Below, piece by piece: positions 25,701-40,300 of a stretch of DNA of 64,000 nucleotides. Every line of letters starts with the position of its first letter. Position 1 is the first letter of the stretch. Both the position numbers and the translations under genes were made by a program. The stretch is from Agrostemma githago (lineage: Eukaryota > Streptophyta > Magnoliopsida > Caryophyllales > Caryophyllaceae), in the NCBI GenBank assembly GCA_958450325.1, contig OY288254.1:33985577-34049576 (forward strand). The letters run 5' to 3'. The notes under the pieces were generated by a model. That model had not been told where the DNA came from. It saw only the letters and a list, made by a program, of their open reading frames with translations, and made no database searches.

Positions 25701-28700
25701 ACCCGCAACAAACTGAACCCTAAGAGGGTATTGGTGAACCCTGTCGTGGATGTGATTCAAAGATGGGGCACTGAACCTTAAGAGTAGGGTACTGCATAAG
25801 ACGGGACGAAAAAGGGTTTAGGGTTGAATTAGGCGGACCCGCTTTGCAGCTCCGCCTAATCCAACCCTAAACCCTTTTCATTATTCAAGGACGGAAAAGA
25901 GTTTAGGGTTGGATTAGGCGGACCCGCTTCGCGGCTCCGCCTAATCCAACCCTAAACCCTTTTCCTTATTCAAGGTCACAAAACTCGCAAGAAACTGAAC
26001 ACTAAGAGAGTATTGGTGAACCCTGTCGTGGATGTGATTCAAAGATGGGGCACTGAACCTTAAGAGTAGGGTACTGCATAAGACGGGACGGAAAAGAGTT
26101 TAGGGTTGGATTAGGCGGACCCGCTTCGCGGCTCCGCCTAATCCAACCCTAAACCCTTTTCCTTATTCAAGGTTACTAAACCCGCAAGAAACTGAACCCT
26201 AAGTGGGTATTGATGAACCCTGTCGTGGATGTGATTCAAAGATGGGGCACTGAACCTTAAGAGTAGGGTACTGCATAAGACGGGACGGAAAAGGGTTCAG
26301 GGTTGGATTAGGCGGACCCGCTTTGCGGTTCCGCCTAATCCAACCCTAAAACCTTTTCCTTATTCAAGGTCACTAAACCCGCAACAAACTGAACCCTAAG
26401 AGGGTATTGGTGAACCCTATCGTGGATGTGATTCAAAGATGGGGCACTGAACCATAAGAGTAGGGTACTACATAAGACGGGATGGAAAAGGGTTTAGGGT
26501 TGGATTAGGCGGACCCGCTTCGCAGCTCCGCCTAATCCTACCCCAAACCCTTTTCATTATTCATGGTCACTAAACCCGCAACAAACTGAACCCTAAGAGG
26601 GTATTGGTGAACCCTGTCGTGGATGTGATTCAAAGATGGGGCACTGAACCTTAAGAGTAGGGTACTGCATAAGACGGGACGGAAAAGGGTTTAGGGTTGA
26701 ATTAGGCGGACCCGCTACGCCGCTCCGCCTAATACAACCCTAAACCCTTTTCATTATTCAAGGACGGAAAAGGGTTTAGGGTTGGATTAGGCGGACCCGC
26801 TTCGCGACTCCGTCTAATCCAACCCTAAACCCTTTTCCTTATTCAAGGTCACTAAACCCGCAACAAACTGAACCCTAAGAGGGTATTGGTGAACCCTGTC
26901 GATGTGATTCAAAGATGGGGCACTGAACCTTAAGAGTAGGGTAATGCATAAGATGGGATGGAAAAGGGTTTAGGATTGGATTAGGCGGACCCGCTTCGCA
27001 GCTCCGCCTAATCCAACCCTAAACCCTTTTCCTTATTCATGGTCACTAAACCCGCAACAAACTGAACCCTAAGAGGGTATTGGTGAACCCTGTCGTGGAT
27101 GTGATTCAAAGATGGGGCACTGAACCTTAAGAGTAGGGTACTGCATAAGACGGGACGAAAAAGGGTTTAGGGTTGAATTAGGCGGACCCGCTTTGCAGCT
27201 CCGCCTAATCCAACCCTAAACCCTTTTCATTATTCAAGGACGGAAAAGAGTTTAGGGTTGGATTAGGCGGACCCGCTTCGCGGCTCCGCCTAATCCAACC
27301 CTAAACCCTTTTCCTTATTCAAGGTCACAAAACTCGCAAGAAACTGAACACTAAGAGAGTATTGGTGAACCCTGTCGTGGATGTGATTCAAAGATGGGGC
27401 ACTGAACCTTAAGAGTAGGGTACTGCATAAGACGGGACGGAAAAGAGTTTAGGGTTGGATTAGGCGGACCCGCTTCGCGGCTCCGCCTAATCCAACCCTA
27501 AACCCTTTTCCTTATTCAAGGTTACTAAACCCGCAAGAAACTGAACCCTAAGTGGGTATTGATGAACCCTGTCGTGGATGTGATTCAAAGATGGGGCACT
27601 GAACCTTAAGAGTAGGGTACTGCATAAGACGGGACGGAAAAGGGTTCAGGGTTGGATTAGGCGGACCCGCTTTGCGGTTCCGCCTAATCCAACCCTAAAA
27701 CCTTTTCCTTATTCAAGGTCACTAAACCCGCAACAAACTGAACCCTAAGAGGGTATTGGTGAACCCTATCGTGGATGTGATTCAAAGATGGGGCACTGAA
27801 CCATAAGAGTAGGGTACTACATAAGACGGGATGGAAAAGGGTTTAGGGTTGGATTAGGCGGACCCGCTTCGCAGCTCCGCCTAATCCTACCCCAAACCCT
27901 TTTCATTATTCATGGTCACTAAACCCGCAACAAACTGAACCCTAAGAGGGTATTGGTGAACCCTGTCGTGGATGTGATTCAAAGATGGGGCACTGAACCT
28001 TAAGAGTAGGGTACTACATAAGACGGGATGGAAAAGGGTTTAGGGTTGGATTAGGCGGAGCTGCGAAAGCCTAATCCAACCCTAAACCCTTTTCCTTATT
28101 CATGGTCACTAAACCCGCAACAAACTGAACCCTAAGAGGGTATTGGTGAACCCTGTTGTGGATGTGATTCAAAGATGGGGCACTGAACCTTAAGAGTAGG
28201 GTACTGCATAAGACGGGACGGAAAAGGGTTTAGGGTTGAATTAGGCGGACCCGCTACGCCGCTCCGCCTAATACAACCCTAAACCCTTTTCATTATTCAA
28301 GGACGGAAAAGGGTTTAGGGTTGGATTAGGCGGACCCGCTTCGCGGCTCCGTCTAATCCAACCCTAAACCCTTTTCCTTATTCAAGGTCACTAAACCCGC
28401 AACAAACTGAACCCTAAGAGGGTATTGGTGAACCCTGTCGATGTGATTCAAAGATGGGGCACTGAACCTTAAGAGTAGGGTAATGCATAAGACGGGACGG
28501 AAAAGAGTTTAGGGTTGGATTAGGCGGACCCGCTTCGCAGCTCCGCCTAATCCAACCCTAAACCCTATTCCTTATTCATGGTCACTAAACCCGCAACAAA
28601 CTGAACCCTAAGAGGGTATTGGTGAACCCTGTCGTGGATGAGATTCAAAGATGGGGCACTGAACCTTAAGAGTAGGGTACTGCATAAGACGGGACGGAAA

Positions 28701-28860
28701 AGGGTTTAGGGTTGGATTAGGCGGACCCGCTATGCGGCTCCGCCTAATACAACCCTAAACCTTTTCCTTATTCAAAGTCACTAAACCCGCAAGAAACTGA
28801 ACCCTAAGAGGGTATTGGTGAACCCTGTCGTGGATGTGATTCAATGATGGGGCACTGAAC
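19740..28860 (+). repeat. rearranged continuation of block II
   Basis: This segment reuses the block II units in altered order. The three-base deletion unit (CTGTCGATGTG) recurs at 21964, 23313, 25533, 26882 and 28421, with spacings of 1349, 2220, 1349 and 1539 bp. The last spacing is 1349 plus the 190-bp damaged unit at 27949-28138. All units remain in the same orientation. The pattern fits repeated unequal exchange between copies of slightly different length. Confidence 0.75.
27949..28138 (+). repeat. satellite unit with broken, inverted hairpin apex (190 bp)
   Basis: This unit is seven bases short, and the loss is in the palindrome apex. The normal apex in its close relatives reads GGACCCGCTTCGCAGCTCC. 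Here the sequence after GGCGG is AGCTGCGAA, the reverse complement of TTCGCAGCT, followed directly by AGCCTAATCC. The apex is therefore inverted and its distal part lost. The GCAG allele differs from the GCGG allele found in the other inverted units, so this looks like a separate inversion event. Confidence 0.85.
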
Positions 28861-29879
28861 CTTAAGAGTAGGGTACTGCATAAGACGGGACGGAAAAGGG
28901 TTTAGGGTTGGATTAGGCGGACCCGCTTTGCGGTTCCGCCTAATCCAACCCTAATACCTTTTCCTTATTCAAGGTCACTAAACCCGCAAGAAACTGAACC
29001 CTAAGAGGGTATTGGTGAACCCTGTCGTGGATGTGATTCAAAGATGGGGCACTGAACCTTAAGAGTAGGGTACTGCATAAGAAGGGACGGAAAAGGGTTT
29101 AGGGTTGGATTAGGCGGACCCGCTTCGCGGCTCCGCCTAATCCAGCCCTAAACCCTTTTCCTTATTCAAGGTCACTAAACCCGCAACAAACTGAACCCTA
29201 AGAGGGTATTGGTGAACCCTATCGTGGATGTGATTCAAAGATGGGGCACTGAACCTTAAGAGTAGGGTACTACATAAGACGGGATGGAAAAGGGTTTAGG
29301 GTTGGATTAGGAGGACCCGATTTGCAGCTCCGCCTAATCCAACCCTAAACCCTTTTCCTTATTCATGGTCACTAAACCCGCAACAAACTGAACCCTAAGA
29401 GGGTATTGGTGAACCCTGTCGTGGATGTGATTCAAAGATGGGGCACTGAACCTTAAGAGTAGGGTACTGCATAAGACGGGACGGAAAAGGTTTTAGGGTT
29501 GTATTAGGCGGACCCGCTACGCGGCTCCGCCTATTACAACCCTAAACCTTTTCCTTATTCAAGGACGGAAAAGGGTTTAGGGTTGGATTAGGCGGACCCG
29601 CTTCGCGGCTCCGCCTAATTCAACCCTAAACTCTTTTCCTTATTCAAGGTCACTAAACACGCAAGAAACTGAACCCTAAGAGGGTATTGGTGAACCCTGT
29701 CGTGGATGTGATTCAAAGATGGGGCACTGAACCTTAAGAGTAGGGTACTACATAAGACGGGACGGAAAAGAGTTTAGGGTTGGATTAGGAGGACCCGCTA
29801 CGCGGCTCTGCCTAATCCAACCCTAAACCCTTTTCCTTATTCAAGGTCACTAAACCCGCAACAAACTGAACCCTAAGAG

Positions 29880-32778
29880 GGTATTGGTGATCCCAATCGT
29901 GGATGTGATTCAAAGATGGGGCACTGAACCTTAAGAGTAGGGTACTACATAAGACGGGATGGAAAAGGGTTTAGGATTGGATTAGGCGGACCCTCTTCGC
30001 AGCTCCGCCTAATCCAACCCTAAACCCTTTTCCTTATTCATGGTCACTAAACCCGCAACAAACTGAACCCTAAGAGGGTATTGGTGAACCCTGTCGTGGA
30101 TGTGATTCAAAGATGGGGCACTGAACCTTAAGAGTAGGGTACTGCATAAGACGGGACGGAAAAGGGTTTAGGGTTGAATTAGGCGGACCCGCTACGCGGC
30201 TCCGCCTAATACAACCCTAAACCCTTTTCATTATTCAAGGACGGAAAAGAGTTTAGGGTTGGATTAGGCGGACCCGCTTCGCGGCTCCGCCTAATCCAAC
30301 CCTAAACCCTTTTCCTTATTCAAGGTCACTAAACACGCAAGAAACTGAACACTAAGAGAGTATTGGTGAACCCTATCGTGGATTTGATTCAAAGATGGGG
30401 CACTGAACCTTAAGAGTAGGGTACTGCATAAGACGGGACGGAAAAGGGTTCAAGGTTGGATTAGGCGGACCCGCTTCGCGGCTCCGCCTAATCCAACCCT
30501 AAACCCTATTCCTTATTCAAGGTCACTAAACCCGCAACAAACTGAACCCTAAGAGGGTATTCGTGAACCCTGTCGTGGATGTGATTCAAAGATGGGGCAC
30601 TGAACCTTAAGAGTAGGGTACTACATAAGACGGGACGGAAAAGGGTTTAGGGTTGGATTAGGCGGACCCGCTACGCGGCTCCGCCTAATACAACCCTAAA
30701 CCTTTTCCTTATTCAAGGACGGAAAATGGTTTAGGGTTGGATTAAGCGGACCCGCTTCGCGGCTCCGCCTAATCCAACCCTAAACCCTTTTCCTTATTCA
30801 AGGTCACTAAACCCGCAAGAAACTGAACCCTAAGAGGGTATTGGTGAACCCTGTCGTGGATGTGATTCAAAGATGGGGCACTGAACCTTAAGAGTAGGTT
30901 ACTGCATAAGACGGGACGGAAAAGGGTTTTGGGTTGGATTAGGCGGACCCACTTCGCGGCTCCGCCTAATCCAACCCTAAACCCTTTTCCTTATTCAAGG
31001 TCACTAAACCCGCAACAAACTGAACCCTAAGAGTGTATTGGTGAACCCTATCGTGGATGAGATTCAAAGATGGGGCACTGAACCTTAAGAGTTGGGTACT
31101 ACATAAGACGGGATGGAAAAGGGTTTAGGCTTGGATTAGGCGGACCCGCTTCGCAGCTCCGCCTAATCCAACCCTAAACCTTTTTCCTTATTCATGGTCA
31201 CTAAACCCGCAACAAACTGAACCCTAAGAGGGTATTGGTGAACCCTGTCGTGGATGTGATTCAAAGATGGGGCACTGAACCTTAAGAGTAGGGTACTACA
31301 TAAGACGGGACGGAAAAGAGTTTAGGGTTGGATTAGGAGGACCCGCTACGCGGCTCTGCCTAATCCAACCCTAAACCCTTTTCCTTATTCAAGGTCACTA
31401 AACCCGCAACAAACTGAACCCTAAGAGGGTATTGGTGATCCCAATCGTGGATGTGATTTAAAGATGGGGCACTGAACCTTAAGAGTAGGGTACTACATAA
31501 GACGGGATGGAAAAGGGTTTAGGATTGGATTAGGCGGACCCGCTTCGCAGCTCCGCCTAATCCAACCCTAAACCCTTTTCCTTATTCATGGTCACTAAAC
31601 CCGCAACAAACTGAACCCTAAGAGGGTATTGGTGAACCCTGTCGTGGATGTGATTCAAAGATGGGGCACTGAACCTTAAGAGTAGGGTACTGCATAAGAC
31701 GGGACGGAAAAGGGTTTAGGGTTGAATTAGGCGGACCCGCTACGCGGCTCCGCCTAATACAACCCTAAACCCTTTTCATTATTCATGGACGGAAAAGAGT
31801 TTAGGGTTGGATTAGGCGGACCCGCTTCGCGGCTCCGCCTAATCCAACCCTAAACCCTTTTCCTTATTCAAGGTCACTAAACACGCAAGAAACTGAACAC
31901 TAAGAGAGTATTGGTGAACCCTATCGTGGATTTGATTCAAAGATGGGGCACTGAACCTTAAGAGTAGGGTACTGCATAAGACGGGACGGAAAAGGGTTCA
32001 GGGTTGGATTAGGCGGACCCGCTTCGCGGCTCCGCCTAATCCAACCCTAAACCCTATTCCTTATTCAAGGTCACTAAACCCGCAACAAACTGAACCCTAA
32101 GAGGGTATTCGTGAACCCTGTCGTGGATGTGATTCAAAGATGGGGCACTGAACCTTAAGAGTAGGGTACTACATAAGACGGGACGGAAAAGGGTTTAGGG
32201 TTGGATTAGGCGGACCCGCTACGCGGCTCCGCATAATACAACCCTAAACCTTTTCTTTATTCAAGGACGGAAAATGGTTTAGGGTTGGATTAGGCGGACC
32301 CGCTTCGCGGCTCCGCCTAATCCAACCCTAAACCCTTTTCCTTATTCAAGGTCACTAAACCCGCAAGAAACTGAACCCTAAGAGGGTATTGGTGAACCCT
32401 GTCGTGGATGTGATTCAAAGATGGGGCACTGAACCTTAAGAGTAGGTTACTGCATAAGACGGGACGGAAAAGGGTTTTGGGTTGGATTAGGCGGACCCGC
32501 TTCGCGGCTCCGCCTAATCCAACCCTAAACCCTTTTCCTTATTCAAGGTCACTAAACCCGCAACAAACTGAACCCTAAGAGTGTATTGGTGAACCCTATC
32601 GTGGATGAGATTCAAAGATGGGGCACTGAACCTTAAGAGTTGGGTACTACATAAGACGGGATGGAAAAGGGTTTAGGCTTGGATTAGGCGGACCCGCTTC
32701 GCAGCTCCGCCTAATCCAACCCTAAACCCTTTTCCTTATTCAAGGTCACTAAACCCGCAACAAACTGAACCCTAAGAG
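29880..32778 (+). repeat. 1548-bp higher-order tandem duplication (block III)
   Basis: A unit beginning GGTGATCCCAATCG occurs at 29880 and 31428, 1548 bp apart. The following units match in order, including GATTTGATTC, GGGTATTCGTGAACC, AAAATGGTTTAGG, AGTAGGTTACTGC and GAGTTGGGTACTAC. The second copy runs for about 1351 bp before the order changes at 32779. A few single-base differences (AAGCGG against AGGCGG, CTCCGCCT against CTCCGCAT) show the copies are not identical. Confidence 0.85.
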
Positions 32779-35700
32779 GGTATTGGTGAACCCTGTCGTG
32801 GATGTGATTCAAAGATGGGGCACTGAACCTTAAGAGTAGGGTACTGCATAAGACGTGACGGAAAAGGGTTTAGGGTTGAATTTGGCGGACCCGCTACGCG
32901 GCTCCGCCTAATACAACCCTAAACAATTTTCATTATTCAAGGACGGAAAAGGGTTTAGGGTTGGATTAGGCTGACCCGCTTCGCGGCTCCGCCTAATCCA
33001 ACCCTAAACCCTTTTCCTTATTCAAGGTCACTAAACCCGCAAGAAACTGAACCCTAAGAGGGTATTGGTGAACCCTGTCGTGGATGTGATTCAAAGATGG
33101 GGCACTGAACCTTAAGAGTAGGGTACTGCATAAGACGGGACGGAAAAGGGTTTAGGGTTGGATTAGGTGGACCCGCTTCGCGGCTCCGCCTAATCCAACC
33201 CTAAACCCTTTTCCTTATTCAAGGTCACTAAACCCGCAACAAACTGAACCCTAAGAGGGTATTGGTGAACCCTGTCGTGGATGTTATTCAAAGATGGGGC
33301 ACTGAACCTTAAGAGTAGGGTACTACATAAGACGGGACAGAAAAGAGTTTAGGGTTGGATTAGGAGGACCCGCTACGCGGCTCTGCCTAATCCAACCCTA
33401 AACCCTTTTCCTTATTCAAGGTCACTAAACCCGCAACAAACTGAAACCTAAGAGGGTATTGGTGAACCCTGTCGTGGATGTGATTCAAAGATGGGGCACT
33501 GAACCTTAAGAGTAGGGTACTGCATAAGACGGGACGGAAAAGGGTTTAGGGTTGGATTAGGCGGACCCGCTTCGCGGCTCCGCCTTATCCAACCCAAAAC
33601 CCTTTTCCTTATTCAAGGTTACTAAACCCGCAACAAACTGAACCCTAAGAGTGTATTGGTGAACCCTATCGTGGATGTGATTCAAATATGGGGCACTGAA
33701 CCTTAAGAGTAGGGTACTACATAAGACGGGATGGAAAAGGGTTTAGGGTTGGATTAGGCGGACCCGCTTCGCAGCTCCGCCTAATCCAACCCTAAACCCT
33801 TTTCCTTATTCATGGTCACTAAACCCGCAACAAACTAAACCCTAAGAGGGTATTGGTGAAACCTGTCGTGGATGTGATTCAAAGATGGGGCACTGAACCT
33901 TAAGAGTAGGGTACTGCATAAGACGGGACGGAAAAGGTTTTAGGGTTGGATTAGGCGGACCCGCTACGCGGCTCCGCCTAATACAACCCTAAACCTTTTC
34001 CTTATTCAAGGACGGAAAAGGGTTTAGGCTTGGATTAGGCGGACCCGCTTCGCGGCTCCGCCTAATCCAACCCTAAACCCTTTTCCTTATTCAAGGTCAC
34101 TAAACCCGCAAGAAACTGAACCCTAAGAGGGTATTGGTGAACCCTGTCGTGGATGTGATTCAAAGATGGGGCACTGCACCTTAAGAGTAGGGTACAGCAT
34201 AAGACGTGACGGAAAAGGGTTTAGGGTTGGATTAGGCGGACCCGCTTCGCGGCTCCGCCTAATCCAACCCTAAACCCTTTTCCTTATTCAAGGTCACTAA
34301 ACCCGCAATAAACTGAACCCTAAGAGGGTATTGGTGAACCCTGTCGTGGATGTTATTCAAAGATGGGGCACTGAACCTTAAGAGTAGGGTACTACATAAG
34401 ACGGGATGGAAAAGGGTTTAGGGTTGGATTAGGCGGACCCGCTTCGCAGCTCCGCCTAATCCAACCCTAAACCCTTTTCCTTATTCATGGTCACTAAACC
34501 CGCAACAAACTAAACCCTAAGAGGGTATTGGTGAAACCTGTCGTGGATGTGATTCAAAGATGGGGCACTGAACCTTAAGAGTAGGGTACTGCATAAGACG
34601 GGACGGAAAAGGTTTTAGGGTTGGATTAGGCGGACCCGCTACGCGGCTCCGCCTAATACAACCCTAAACCTTTTCCTTATTCAAGGACGGAAAAGGGTTT
34701 AGGCTTGGATTAGGCGGACCCGCTTCGCGGCTCCGCCTAATCCAACCCTAAACCCTTTTCCTTATTCAAGGTCACTAAACCCGCAAGAAACTGAACCCTA
34801 AGAGGGTATTGGTGAACCCTGTCGTGGATGTGATTCAAAGATGGGGCACTGAACCTTAAGAGTAGGGTACAGCATAAGACGTGACGGAAAAGGGTTTAGG
34901 GTTGGATTAGGCGGACCCGCTTCGCGGCTCCGCCTAATCCAACCCTAAACCCTTTTCCTTATTCAAGGTCACTAAACCCGCAATAAACTGAACCCTAAGA
35001 GGGTATTGGTGAACCCTGTCGTGGATGTTATTCAAAGATGGGGCACTGAACCTTAAGAGTAGAGTACTACATAAGACGGGACGGAAAAGGGTTTAGGGTT
35101 GGATTAGGAGGACCCGCTACGCGGCTCTGCCTAATCCAACCCTAAACCCTTTTCCTTATTCAAGGTCACTAAACCCGCAACAAATTGAAACCTAAGAGGG
35201 TATTGGTGAACCCTGTCGTGGATGTGATTCAAAGATGGGGCACTGAACCTTAAGAGTAGGTTACTGCATAAGACGGGACGGAAAAGGGTTTAGGGTTGGA
35301 TTAGGCGGACCCGCTTCGCGGCTCCGCCTAATCCAACCCTAAACCCTTTTCCTTATTCAAGGTCACTAAACCCGCAACAAACTGAACCCTAAGAGTGTAT
35401 TGGTGAACCCTATCGTGGATGTGATTCAAAGATGGGGCACTAAACCTTAAGAGTTGGGTACTACATAAGACGGGATGGAAAAGGGTTTAGGGTTGGATTA
35501 GGCGGAACCGCTTCGCTGCTCCGCCTAATCTAACCCTAAACCCTTTTCCTTATTCATGGTCACTAAACCCGCAACAAACTAAACCCTAAGAGGGTATTGG
35601 TGAAACCTGTCGTGGATGTGATTCAAAGATGGGGCACTGAACCTTAAGAGTAGGGTACTGCATAAGACGGGACGGAAAAGGTTTTAGGGTTGTATTAGGC

Positions 35701-37336
35701 GGACCCGCTACGCGGCTCCGCCTAATCCAACCCTAAACCCTTTTCCTTATTCAAGGTCACTAAACCCGCAACAAACTGAACCCTAAGAGTGTATTGGTGA
35801 ACCCTATCGTGGATGTGATTCAAAGATGGGGCACTGAACCTTAAGAGTTGGGTACTACATAAGACGGGATGGAAAAGGGTTTAGGGTTGGATTAGGCGGA
35901 CCCGCTTCGCAGCTCCGCCTAATCCAACCCTAAACCCTTTTCCTTATTCATGGTCCCTAAACCCGCAACAAACTAAACCCTAAGAGGGTATTGGTGAAAC
36001 CTGTCGTGGATGTGATTCAAAGATGGGGCACTGAACCTTAAGAGTAGGGTACTGCATAAGACGGGACGGAAAAGGTTTTAGGGTTGGATTAGGCGGACCC
36101 GCTACGCGGCTCCGCCTAATACAACCCTAAACCCTTTTCCTTATTCAAGGTCACTAAACCCGCAACAAACTGAACCCTAAGAGGGTATTGGTGAACCATG
36201 TCGTGGATGTTATTCAAAGATGGGGCACTGAACCTTAAGAGTATGGTACTACATAAGACGGGACAGAAAAGGGTTTAGGGTTGGATTAGGAGGACCCGCT
36301 ACGCGGCTCTGCCTAATCCAACCCTAAACCCTTTTCCTTATTCAAGGTCACTAAACCCGCAACAAACTGAAACCTAAGAGGGTATTGGTGAACCCTGTCG
36401 TGGATGTGATTCAAAGATGGGGCACTGAACCTTAAGAGTAGGGTACTGCATAAGACGGGACGGAAAAGGTTTTAGGGTTGGATTAGGAGGACCCGCTACG
36501 CGGCTCCGCCTAATACCACCCTAAACCTTTTCCTTATTCAAGGACGGAAAAGGGTTTAGGGTTGGATTAGGAGGACCCGCTACGCGGCTCTGCCTAATCC
36601 AACCCTAAACCCTTTTCCTTATTCAAGGTCACTAAACCCGCAACAAATTGAAACCTAAGAGGGTATTGGTGAACCCTGTCGTGGATGTGATTCAAAGATG
36701 GGGCACTGAACCTTAAGAGTAGGTTACTGCATAAGACGGGACGGAAAAGGGTTTAGGGTTGGATTAGGCGGACCCGCTTCGCGGCTCCGCCTAATCCAAC
36801 CCTAAACCCTTTTCCTTATTCAAGGTCACTAAACCCGCAACAAACTGAACCCTAAGAGTGTATTGGTGAACCCTATCGTGGATGTGATTCAAAGATGGGG
36901 CACTAAACCTTAAGAGTTGGGTACTACATAAGACGGGATGGAAAAGGGTTTAGGGTTGGATTAGGCGGACCCGCTTCGCTGCTCCGCCTAATCTAACCCT
37001 AAACCCTTTTCCTTATTCATGGTCACTAAACCCGCAACAAACTAAACCCTAAGAGGGTATTGGTGAAACCTGTCGTGGATGTGATTCAAAGATGGGGCAC
37101 TGAACCTTAAGAGTAGGGTACTGCATAAGACGGGACAGAAAAGGTTTTAGGGTTGGATTAGGCGGACCCGCTACGCGGCTCCGCCTAATACAACCCTAAA
37201 CCTTTTCCTTATTCAAGGACGGAAAAGGGTTTAGGGTTGGATTAGGCGGACCCGCTTCGCGGCTCCGCCTAATCCAACCCTAAACCCTTTTCCTTATTCA
37301 AGGTCACTAAATCCGCAAGAAACTGAACCCTAAGAG

Positions 37337-40300
37337 GGTAATGGTGAACCCTGTCGTGGATCTGATTCAAAGATGGGGCACTGAACCTTAAGAGTAGGGT
37401 ACTGCATAAGACGAGACGGAAAGGGGTTTAGGGTTGGATTAGGCGGACCCGCTTCGCGGCTCCGCCTAATCCAACCCTAAACCCTTTTCCTTATTCAAGG
37501 TCACTAAACCCGCAACAAACTGAACCCTAAGAGGGTATTGGTGAACCCTGTCGTGGATGTTATTCAAAGATGGGGCACTGAACCTTAAGAGTAGGGTACT
37601 ACATAAGACGGGACGGAAAAGGGTTTAGGGTTGGATTAGGAGGACCCGCTACGCGGCTCTGCCTAATCCAACCCTAAACCCTTTTCCTTATTCAAGGTCA
37701 CTAAACCCGCAACAAACTGAACCCTAAGAGTGTATTGGTGAACCCTATCGTGGATGTGATTCAAAGATGGGGCACTGAACCTTAAGAGTTGGGTACTACA
37801 TAAGACGGGATGGAAAAGGGTTTAGGGTTGGATTAGGCGGACCCGCTTCGCAGCTCCGCCTAATCCAACCCTAAACCCTTTTCCTTATTCATGGTCCCTA
37901 AACCCGCAACAAACTAAACCCTAAGAGGGTATTGGTGAAACCTGTCGTGGATGTGATTCAAAGATGGGGCACTGAACCTTAAGAGTAGGGTACTGCATAA
38001 GACGGGACGGAAAAGGTTTTAGGGTTGGATTAGGCGGACCCGCTACGCGGCTCCGCCTAATACAACCCTAAACCCTTTTCCTTATTCAAGGTCACTAAAC
38101 CCGCAACAAACTGAACCCTAAGAGGGTATTGGTGAACCATGTCGTGGATGTTATTCAAAGATGGGGCACTGAACCTTAAGAGTATGGTACTACATAAGAC
38201 GGGACAGAAAAGGGTTTAGGGTTGGATTAGGAGGACCCGCTACGCGGCTCTGCCTAATCCAACCCTAAACCCTTTTCCTTATTCAAGGTCACTAAACCCG
38301 CAACAAACTGAAACCTAAGAGGGTATTGGTGAACCCTGTCGTGGATGTGATTCAAAGATGGGGCACTGAACCTTAAGAGTAGGGTACTGCATAAGACGGG
38401 ACGGAAAAGGTTTTAGGGTTGGATTAGGCGGACCCGCTACGCGGCTCCGCCTAATACAACCCTAAACCTTTTCCTTATTCAAGGACGGAAAAGGGTTTAG
38501 GCTTGGATTAGGCGGACCCGCTTCGCGGCTCCGCCTAATCCAACCCTAAACCCTTTTCCTTATTCAAGGTCACTAAACCCGCAAGAAACTGAACCCTAAG
38601 AGGGTATTGGTGAACCCTGTCGTGGATGTGATTCAAAGATGGGGCACTGAACCTTAAGAGTAGGGTACTGCATAAGACGTGACGGAAAAGAATTTAGGGT
38701 TGGATTAGGCGGACCCGCTTCGCGGCTCCGCCTAATCCAACCCTAAACCCTTTTCCTTATTCAAGGTCACTAAACCCGCAATAAACTGAACCCTAAGAGG
38801 GTATTGGTGAACCCTGTCGTGGATGTTATTCAAAGATGGGGCACTGAACCTTAAGAGTAGAGTACTACATAAGACGGGACGGAAAAGGGTTTAGGGTTGG
38901 ATTAGGAGGACCCGCTACGCGGCTCTGCCTAATCCAACCCTAAACCCTTTTCCTTATTCAAGGTCACTAAACCCGCAACAAATTGAAACCTAAGAGGGTA
39001 TTGGTGAACCCTGTCGTGGATGTGATTCAAAGATGGGGCACTGAACCTTAAGAGTAGGTTACTGCATAAGACGGGACGGAAAAGGGTTTAGGGTTGGATT
39101 AGGCGGACCCGCTTCGCGGCTCCGCCTAATCCAACCCTAAACCCTTTTCCTTATTCAAGGTCACTAAACCCGCAACAAACTGAACCCTAAGAGTGTATTG
39201 GTGAACCCTATCGTGGATGTGATTCAAAGATGGGGCACTAAACCTTAAGAGTTGGGTACTACATAAGACGGGATGGAAAAGGGTTTAGGGTTGGATTAGG
39301 CGGACCCGCTTCGCAGCTCCGCCTAATCCAACCCTAAACCCTTTTCCTTATTCATGGTCACTAAACCCGCAACAAACTAAACCCTAAGAGGGTATTGGTG
39401 AAACCTGTCGTGGATGTGATTCAAAGATGGGGCACTGAACCTTAAGAGTAGGGTACTGCATAAGACGGGACGGAAAAGGTTTTAGGGTTGGATTAGGCGG
39501 ACCCGCTACGCGGCTCCGCCTAATACAACCCTAAACCTTTTCCTTATTCAAGGACGGAAAAGGGTTTAGGGTTGGATTAGGCGGACCCGCTTCGCGGCTC
39601 CGCCTAATCCAACCCTAAACCCTTTTCCTTATTCAAGGTCACTAAATCCGCAAGAAACTGAACCCTAAGAGGGTAATGGTGAACCCTGTCGTGGATCTGA
39701 TTCAAAGATGGGGCACTGAACCTTAAGAGTAGGGTACTGCATAAGACGAGACGGAAAGGGGTTTAGGGTTGGATTAGGCGGACCCGCTTCGCGGCTCCGC
39801 CTAATCCAACCCTAAACCCTTTTCCTTATTCAAGGTCACTAAACCCGCAACAAACTGAACCCTAAGAGGGTATTGGTGAACCCTGTCGTGGATGTTATTC
39901 AAAGATGGGGCACTGAACCTTAAGAGTAGGGTACTACATAAGACGGGACGGAAAAGGGTTTAGGGTTGGATTAGGAGGACCCGCTACGCGGCTCTGCCTA
40001 ATCCAACCCTAAACCCTTTTCCTTATTCAAGGTCACTAAACCCGCAACAAACTGAACCCTAAGAGGGTATTGGTGAACCATGTCGTGGATGTTATTCAAA
40101 GATGGGGCACTGAACCTTAAGAGTAGGGTACTACATAAGACGGGACAGAAAAGGGTTTAGGGTTGGATTAGGAGGACCCGCTACGCGGCTCTGCCTAATC
40201 CAACCCTAAACCCTTTTCCTTATTCAAGGTCACTAAACCCGCAAGAAACTGAACCCTAAGAGGGTATTGGTGAACCCTGTCGTGGATGTGATTCAAAGAT

